DNA from: Streptomyces qinzhouensis
GTDB taxonomy: Bacteria; Actinomycetota; Actinomycetes; Streptomycetales; Streptomycetaceae
Assembly (NCBI RefSeq): GCF_007856155.1
Contig: NZ_CP042266.1
Coordinates: 3,720,001 to 3,784,000 of the forward strand
DNA: 64,000 nt
Reading direction: 5' to 3'
Below, piece after piece: positions 59,489 through 64,000 of this stretch (the stretch's first letter is position 1; each line of letters starts with the position of its first letter). The notes below the pieces were generated by a model. That model did no database searches. It saw only the letters and a program-made list of their open reading frames with translations, and was not told the DNA's origin. A program made the translations under genes and the position numbers.

Positions 59489-60571
59489 CTACAGCAGCTT
59501 CTTGTGGAAGTCCCTCGCCACCCGCAGGAACAGATCGTTCGCCTCCGGCTCGCCGATCGTGATCCGCGCCCCCTCACCCGGGAACGGCCGCACCACGACC
59601 CCCTCCTGCTCGCACACCGCCGCGAACTCCGCCGTACGCTCCCCCAGCCTCAGCCAGACGAAGTTGGCCTGCGTCTCCGGCACGGTCCAGCCCTGTCCGA
59701 CCAGGTCCTCGTGGACCCGGGCCCGCTCACAGACCAGCATCCCGACCCGCCCCAGCAGCTCGTCCTCCGCCCGCAGCGAGGCGACGGCCGCGTCCTGCGC
59801 CAGCTGGGTCACCCCGAACGGCACCGCCGTCTTGCGCAGCGCCGCGGCGACCGGCTCATGGGCGATCGCGAATCCGACCCTCAGCCCGGCCAGCCCGTAC
59901 GCCTTGGAGAACGTCCTCAGCACCGCCACATTGGGCCGGTCACGGTAGATCTCCACACCGTCCGGCACGGCCGGGTCCCGGATGAACTCCCGGTACGCCT
60001 CGTCCAGCACCACCAGCACATCCGACGGCACCCGGTCGAGGAACCGCTCCAGCTCGGCCCGGCGCACCACCGTGCCGGTGGGGTTGTTCGGATTGCAGAC
60101 GAAGATCAGCCGGGTCCGGTCGGTGACCGCGTCGGCCATGGCATCCAGATCGTGCACATCGCCCGCGGTCAGCGGCACCTGCACCGGTGTCGCCCCACTG
60201 ACCCGGGTGATGATCGGGTACGCCTCGAAGGACCGCCAGGCGTAGATCACCTCGTCGCCCGGGCCCGAGGTCGCCTGGAGCAACTGCTGGGCCACCCCGA
60301 CCGAGCCGGTACCGGTCGCCAGATGCGACAGCGGCACCCCGTACCGGTCCGCCAGCTCGCTCATCAGCTCCGTACAGGCCATATCGGGGTAGCGGTTGAA
60401 GTTGTGCGCCGCCGCGACGGCGCTCTCCAGCACCCCCGGCAGCGGGGGATAGGGGTTCTCGTTGGACGACAGCTTGTACGCGACGGGGCCGTCGGCGGCC
60501 GCCGGCCGGCCCGGCTTGTACGTGGGAATTCCGTCCAGCTCGGCACGTAGCTTCGGGCTCGTCTCGCTCAC
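59489..60571 (-). CDS. hisC: Histidinol-phosphate aminotransferase-like (possibly aromatic) aminotransferase
   Basis: A 360-residue class I/II PLP enzyme. It has [26 protein letters not shown] segment, [24 protein letters not shown] with the PLP-binding Asp/Tyr, and [14 protein letters not shown] with the Schiff-base Lys. The end contains [13 protein letters not shown] with the substrate-carboxylate Arg. GTG 60571 is supported by GGAGG 7 bases upstream. It is far from a his operon; second HisC copies in actinobacteria often act on aromatic keto acids, which would fit a link to pheA in this window. The sequence alone does not separate these roles. Confidence 0.85.
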   Translation of the reverse strand: MSETSPKLRAELDGIPTYKPGRPAAADGPVAYKLSSNENPYPPLPGVLESAVAAAHNFNRYPDMACTELMSELADRYGVPLSHLATGTGSVGVAQQLLQATSGPGDEVIYAWRSFEAYPIITRVSGATPVQVPLTAGDVHDLDAMADAVTDRTRLIFVCNPNNPTGTVVRRAELERFLDRVPSDVLVVLDEAYREFIRDPAVPDGVEIYRDRPNVAVLRTFSKAYGLAGLRVGFAIAHEPVAAALRKTAVPFGVTQLAQDAAVASLRAEDELLGRVGMLVCERARVHEDLVGQGWTVPETQANFVWLRLGERTAEFAAVCEQEGVVVRPFPGEGARITIGEPEANDLFLRVARDFHKKLL

Positions 60572-60954
60572 CGCAGATCCTCCTCGACCGACCGTCCGTC
60601 CTTGCCCCCGGCACCGGAATCCGGCCGGGGCCCAATACTGCACACCTTATGAGGATTACCGCCGGAGGGGACCCCGTGAACCCCGCGAACCCGGGGGAGC
60701 GCAAGACATTCCGCCGCGCGCCCGTGGTTCGCTCCGTGGCGCGCGTCCCTCGTAGAGGTGAGTTGAGACCTCTTCGAGACCTCGAACCAGCTCCAGGTAC
60801 GGACCTCGCTACACCTCAGCCGACCTATGACTAACGGATAAGTGCCTTAAATTCCAAGGCAGTTGATGGCTTATGATCATGCAGAATCGTGCCTGTCAAC
60901 GAGTGCAAAGGCGATCGGTCCCACCGCCCGCACGAGCCCTAATATCGGCACGCC
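60572..60954. other. Divergent promoter region between hisC and the LacI-type gene
   Basis: It contains TGCCTT-N7-AAGGCA (60843-60861), a candidate operator, and TAATAT at 60940-60945, a strong -10 for the LacI-type gene. No gene is supported. Confidence 0.55.
60843..60861. promoter_or_regulatory. Inverted repeat, candidate operator
   Basis: TGCCTT (60843-60848) and AAGGCA (60856-60861) form perfect 6-bp arms with a 7-bp AT-rich spacer, ~95 bases upstream of the LacI-type gene. It could be its autoregulatory site. Confidence 0.4.
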
Positions 60955-62067
60955 ATGACAGCAGCAGGGAAGCACCAGGTGAGCCGGACGGACACAACCC
61001 GCCGGGGCAGCCGGCAAGGTCGGGCAGGCATCCGAGACGTCGCCGCCGCAGCCGGTGTCTCCATCACGACTGTCTCGGACGCACTGAACGGGAAGGGCCG
61101 GCTCCCGGACGCCACCCGCAGACATGTGCGCGAGGTCGCGGACCGGCTGGGCTACCGCCCGTCGGCGGCCGCCCGCACCCTCCGTACCGGAAAATCGGGC
61201 CTCATCGGTCTGACCGTGACGACGTACGGGGATGAACCTTTCACCTTCACGGAGTTCGCCTACTTCGCCGAGATGGCGCGGGCGGCCACCTCCGCCGCGC
61301 TCGCCCGCGGCTATGCGCTGGTGATCCTCCCGGCGACCTCACGCCATGACGTCTGGTCCAATGTCGCACTCGACGGGACGGTCGTCATCGATCCGTCCGA
61401 CCACGACCCGGTCGTCACCGAACTGGTCCGCCAGGGGCTGCCCGTCGTCTCCGACGGCCGCCCGGCGGGCACCCTCCCGGTCACCGCCTGGGTGGACAAC
61501 GACCACGAGGCGGCCGTCCTCGACCTCCTCGACCATCTCGCCGACGCGGGCGCCCGGCGGATCGGACTGCTCACCGGCACCACCACGGACACCTACACCC
61601 GGCTGTCCACCACCGCCTATCTGAACTGGTGCGAGCGGGTCGGCCAGGATCCGGTCTACGAGTCCTATCCCGCGCACGACCCCTGCGCCGGGGCCGTCGC
61701 GGCCGACCGGCTGCTCGCCCGCCCCGACCGCCCGGACGCCGTCTACGGGCTCTTCGACCCCAACGGCACGGATCTACTGGCGGCCGCCCGCCGGTACGGG
61801 CTGCGCGTCCCCGACGATCTGCTGCTCGTCTGCTGCAGCGAGTCGACCGTCTACGCCACCACCGAGCCCCCGATCACCACGCTCTCGCTCAAACCCCGCA
61901 GGATCGGCACGGCGGTCGTCCAACTGCTCATCGACGCCATCGAGGGAATCGACGAGGACCGTCCGGTCGAGCAGGTGATACCGACGGAGCTGATCGTCCG
62001 GACCTCCTCGCAGCGCCGCTCCCCGCGGACCACCGTCAGCCCGCCGCGCTCCCCCGCGCCCGACTAG
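60955..62067 (+). CDS. LacI-family transcriptional regulator
   Basis: 370 residues. The N-terminal helix-turn-helix and hinge (~25-80) read GIRDVAAAAGVSITTVSDAL and RLGYRPSAAARTLRTGKSG. The periplasmic-binding-like effector domain follows (GLIGLTVTTYGDEPFTF; VDNDHEAAVLDLLDHL; GLFDPNGTDLLAAAR; ITTLSLKPRRIG). TAATAT at 60940-60945 ends 9 bases before the ATG and no Shine-Dalgarno is present, so the mRNA is probably leaderless. No adjacent sugar operon is visible; the regulated genes may be hisC, the phosphoesterase gene or distant ones. Confidence 0.9.
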   Translation: MTAAGKHQVSRTDTTRRGSRQGRAGIRDVAAAAGVSITTVSDALNGKGRLPDATRRHVREVADRLGYRPSAAARTLRTGKSGLIGLTVTTYGDEPFTFTEFAYFAEMARAATSAALARGYALVILPATSRHDVWSNVALDGTVVIDPSDHDPVVTELVRQGLPVVSDGRPAGTLPVTAWVDNDHEAAVLDLLDHLADAGARRIGLLTGTTTDTYTRLSTTAYLNWCERVGQDPVYESYPAHDPCAGAVAADRLLARPDRPDAVYGLFDPNGTDLLAAARRYGLRVPDDLLLVCCSESTVYATTEPPITTLSLKPRRIGTAVVQLLIDAIEGIDEDRPVEQVIPTELIVRTSSQRRSPRTTVSPPRSPAPD

Positions 62068-62430
62068 ACCGGCTCCCGGCCCCGTCCGCGCAACGCCCGG
62101 GAGGCGGCCCGTGGACGGCGGCCGGCCCGGCCCCGGGAGCCGCCCGGGGGCACTCCGTCGCGCCGGCGAAGCGTCCGGGCCGGCCCCCGGACCGTCACCG
62201 GTGGGTCACCGATACGTCCCCGGTCGATATCCGGCGTGACACCGGGCATCCCCAATTGGGGCCCTATTGGGGCGAAACAGCTGACGTGTCAGGGGTACGG
62301 CGGGATTCACCACCCCTGGTGCGTCACACAGCGCGGACCTCATTCCTATGATGGGCGGACGACACCGCGGACCACCCCGACCAGGCTGGGCCGAGAGGTG
62401 AACGGCGGCGCGACGGTGGTGGAGGGGTCG
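62068..62430. other. Intergenic region with a perfect 12-bp palindrome
   Basis: It lies upstream of the metallophosphoesterase gene. CCCCAATTGGGG at 62250-62261 is followed directly by CCCTATTGGGG. The frame of the phosphoesterase is open upstream to 62236, but the conserved-looking start is at 62431. Confidence 0.5.
62250..62273. promoter_or_regulatory. Palindrome plus half-copy, candidate operator
   Basis: The perfect palindrome CCCCAATTGGGG (62250-62261) is followed by a near copy (CCCTATTGGGG), spacing one helical turn. It lies ~170 bases upstream of the phosphoesterase start. Confidence 0.35.
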
Positions 62431-63921
62431 ATGACTCAGGGGGCCGGTCAAGGACCCGTGGTGCGCACGGCGACGTTGCGCGATTTCCGCGTTCCGCCGT
62501 ATGCGCGGATGCCCGTGCAGTCGGAGACGCCGCAGGACGACGAGCGCCCCGAGAGCATCCCGGCACCGCGCGCGCCCGAGGCCACGACACCGCGGCCGGC
62601 CGGGCCCGTACCCGGGCAAGAAATGCCTGCACCCGAGCAGGGGATGGCCGTACCCGAGCGGGGAATGCCCGTACCCGAGCAGGGGATGGCCGTACCCGAG
62701 CGGGGAATGCCCGTACCCGATCCGCACCACCGGACGCACCCGGCCGTCCAGGAGTACCCGGCCGCCGCCGTGCCGCAGCACGAGCGGGAGCACGAGCGGG
62801 AGCACGACCAGGAGCGGGAGCAGGAGCAGGAGCCGACGGTGTACCGGCAGGAGGCCCCGGCGTACGACCAGGAGCCCGCCGCGTACCCCGTACCGCGGCA
62901 GAGCCACCCGCATCCCGGGCAGCCGGACACCGGGCAGCCGCCCGCCGCGCCGGGGCATCCCGGGAACGCCGTCCCCGACGACGAACTGCCCGAGGGCTAC
63001 ACCCCCACCGAGCGCGATCTCCCCGTCATCGGCCGCGCCGAGCCCGAGGCCGAGGCCCTCACCCGGCCGGGTGCCGCGGAGGCCCCCGGACCGGACGAAC
63101 GCGGACCGCTGTACGTCGTCGGCGACGTCCACGGCTATCTCGACCAGCTCGTCGAGGCCCTCGCGGCCCAGGGCCTGATCGATGCCGAAGGGAACTGGTC
63201 GGCGGGCAATGCCCGGCTCTGGTTCCTCGGCGACTTCACCGACCGCGGCCCCGACGGAATCGGCGTCATCGACCTGGTGATGCGGCTCTCGGCCGAGGCC
63301 GCCGCCGCGGGCGGCTACTGCAAGGCCCTGATGGGCAATCACGAACTGCTGCTGCTCGGCGCCAAACGCTTCGTCGACACCCCGGTGAACTCGGGCGCGG
63401 GCACCGCCACCTTCCAGGCCGCCTGGCTGCTCAACGGCGGCCAGAAGTCCGATATGGACCGGCTCCAGGACGTCCACGTCCAGTGGATGTCCCGGCTCGA
63501 CGCGGTCGCCGTCGAGGACGGTCATCTGCTGCTGCACTCCGACACCACGGCCTACCTCGACTACGGCGGCACCGCCGAGGACGTCAACGAGGCCGTCCAC
63601 GAGATCCTCACCCGCAACGACCCCGACGAATGCTGGGATCTCTTCCGCAAGATGACCAAGCGGTTCTCCTTCCGCGACGAGGAGGCCGGCCCCGGGGCGG
63701 TGCGCGAACTGCTCGACGCCTACGGCGGCAGCCGGGTCGTCCACGGCCACAGCCCCATTCCGTATCTGCTCGGCGAAGTCGGCACGGAGAACGGCGAGGA
63801 CGGCGAACGCCCGGTCGTCGAAGGGCCGCATATCTACGCGGGCGGACTGGCGATCGCCATGGACGGCGGAGTCACCATGGCCGGAAAGCTCCTTGTCGTC
63901 CGGTTGCCCGTGGCCGGCTGA
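62431..63921 (+). CDS. Metallophosphoesterase (calcineurin-like Ser/Thr phosphatase family)
   Basis: 496 residues. The first ~225 are low complexity: a 42-bp unit repeated twice (62638-62721) encodes EQGMAVPERGMPVP repeats, then EHEREHEREHDQ-type charged repeats. The catalytic domain has the full metal-binding set: GDVHGYLDQL (~231), LGDFTDRGPDG, MGNHELLLLG, HSDTTAY and VVHGHSPIPYL. GGAGG ends 5 bases before ATG 62431. The N-terminal Pro/Glu-rich tail suggests a scaffold or protein-binding region. It resembles actinobacterial Ser/Thr phosphatase-like proteins; the substrate is unknown. Confidence 0.88.
   Translation: MTQGAGQGPVVRTATLRDFRVPPYARMPVQSETPQDDERPESIPAPRAPEATTPRPAGPVPGQEMPAPEQGMAVPERGMPVPEQGMAVPERGMPVPDPHHRTHPAVQEYPAAAVPQHEREHEREHDQEREQEQEPTVYRQEAPAYDQEPAAYPVPRQSHPHPGQPDTGQPPAAPGHPGNAVPDDELPEGYTPTERDLPVIGRAEPEAEALTRPGAAEAPGPDERGPLYVVGDVHGYLDQLVEALAAQGLIDAEGNWSAGNARLWFLGDFTDRGPDGIGVIDLVMRLSAEAAAAGGYCKALMGNHELLLLGAKRFVDTPVNSGAGTATFQAAWLLNGGQKSDMDRLQDVHVQWMSRLDAVAVEDGHLLLHSDTTAYLDYGGTAEDVNEAVHEILTRNDPDECWDLFRKMTKRFSFRDEEAGPGAVRELLDAYGGSRVVHGHSPIPYLLGEVGTENGEDGERPVVEGPHIYAGGLAIAMDGGVTMAGKLLVVRLPVAG
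62638..62721. repeat. 42-bp coding direct repeat (two units)
   Basis: Units at 62638-62679 and 62680-62721 differ only at the last base. Each encodes a 14-residue Met/Pro/Val repeat in the phosphoesterase N-terminal tail. Confidence 0.85.
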
Positions 63922-64000
63922 GCGAAGCCGGATACGCGTTTTACCGAAAGCCTCTGTCACCCCGTGCCGTAACGGCTCTACCATCTGCTTATCCGTTGCA
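63922..64000. other. Window-end intergenic sequence
   Basis: 79 bases after the phosphoesterase stop. The sequence is less GC-rich (tacgcgttttaccgaaagcc) and is probably the start of the next gene's promoter region. No feature is supported. Confidence 0.3.

Overview
The window is chromosomal DNA of a Streptomyces or close relative. It is very GC-rich with strong G/C third-position bias, and it uses many GTG starts (one TTG start). Typical Streptomyces families are present: an SSI protease inhibitor, anti-sigma-type ATPases, DtpA, an F420-type LLM oxidoreductase and fused CydDC. Gene order from the copper/DtpA/pheA/serS block to cyd/hisC resembles the conserved core arm around the Streptomyces origin as I remember it. 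One perfect parS site, one near-perfect parS site and two DnaA-box groups fit a position near oriC, although oriC itself is not here.

Layout. 1-1.1 kb: tail of a PIMT-like methyltransferase of the kind found with RiPP maturases, then tRNA-Arg(ACG) and tRNA-Ser(GCT). 1.3-6 kb: an SSI-like inhibitor and a 1322-residue PAS protein with a degenerate kinase core and two receiver-like domains. 6-12.1 kb (minus): acyl-CoA ligase, SigE-family sigma factor, thiolase-like lipid-transfer protein, and a MaoC/DUF35/MaoC fusion whose stop overlaps the thiolase start; the last two resemble the ChsH/Ltp2 steroid side-chain system. 12.4-14.4 kb: two small secreted proteins around a PrimPol gene that carries a LexA-like box just before its start. 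14.7-27.4 kb: tRNA-Ser(TGA), HtrA-like protease, glycerophosphodiesterase, an anti-sigma-type ATPase, a SEC-C protein, a secreted protein, a degenerate PrimPol-like protein, a GAF/PP2C protein lacking a key metal Asp, aminopeptidase P, and a second ATPase with a long insertion.

27.8-38.4 kb (plus) is an extracytoplasmic copper block (membrane protein, YcnI, Sco, PCuAC, CopC-CopD, DtpA) that runs into pheA, a 760-bp spacer with DnaA boxes, serS and a HAD phosphatase. 38.8-42.6 kb (minus) is a double ABC-transporter operon in which a 24-codon ORF overlaps both neighbours. Upstream of it lies an array of ten identical 10-bp repeats, then a divergent EphD-like hydrolase/SDR fusion. 44.9-49 kb: MerR regulator, second DnaA-box group, KptA RNA 2'-phosphotransferase, a probable PIN-domain remnant, LLM oxidoreductase and a second HAD phosphatase.

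49-60.6 kb (minus): M23 peptidase, GAF histidine kinase, cydDC, cydB, cydA with a perfect Rex operator upstream, and hisC. 60.9-64 kb (plus): LacI regulator with a likely leaderless mRNA, and a metallophosphoesterase.

Functional themes: copper delivery and respiratory oxidases (Sco, PCuAC, CopCD, DtpA; the cyd genes under Rex redox control), CoA-linked lipid or steroid catabolism, partner-switching style regulation with degenerate enzymes, and replication or segregation landmarks.
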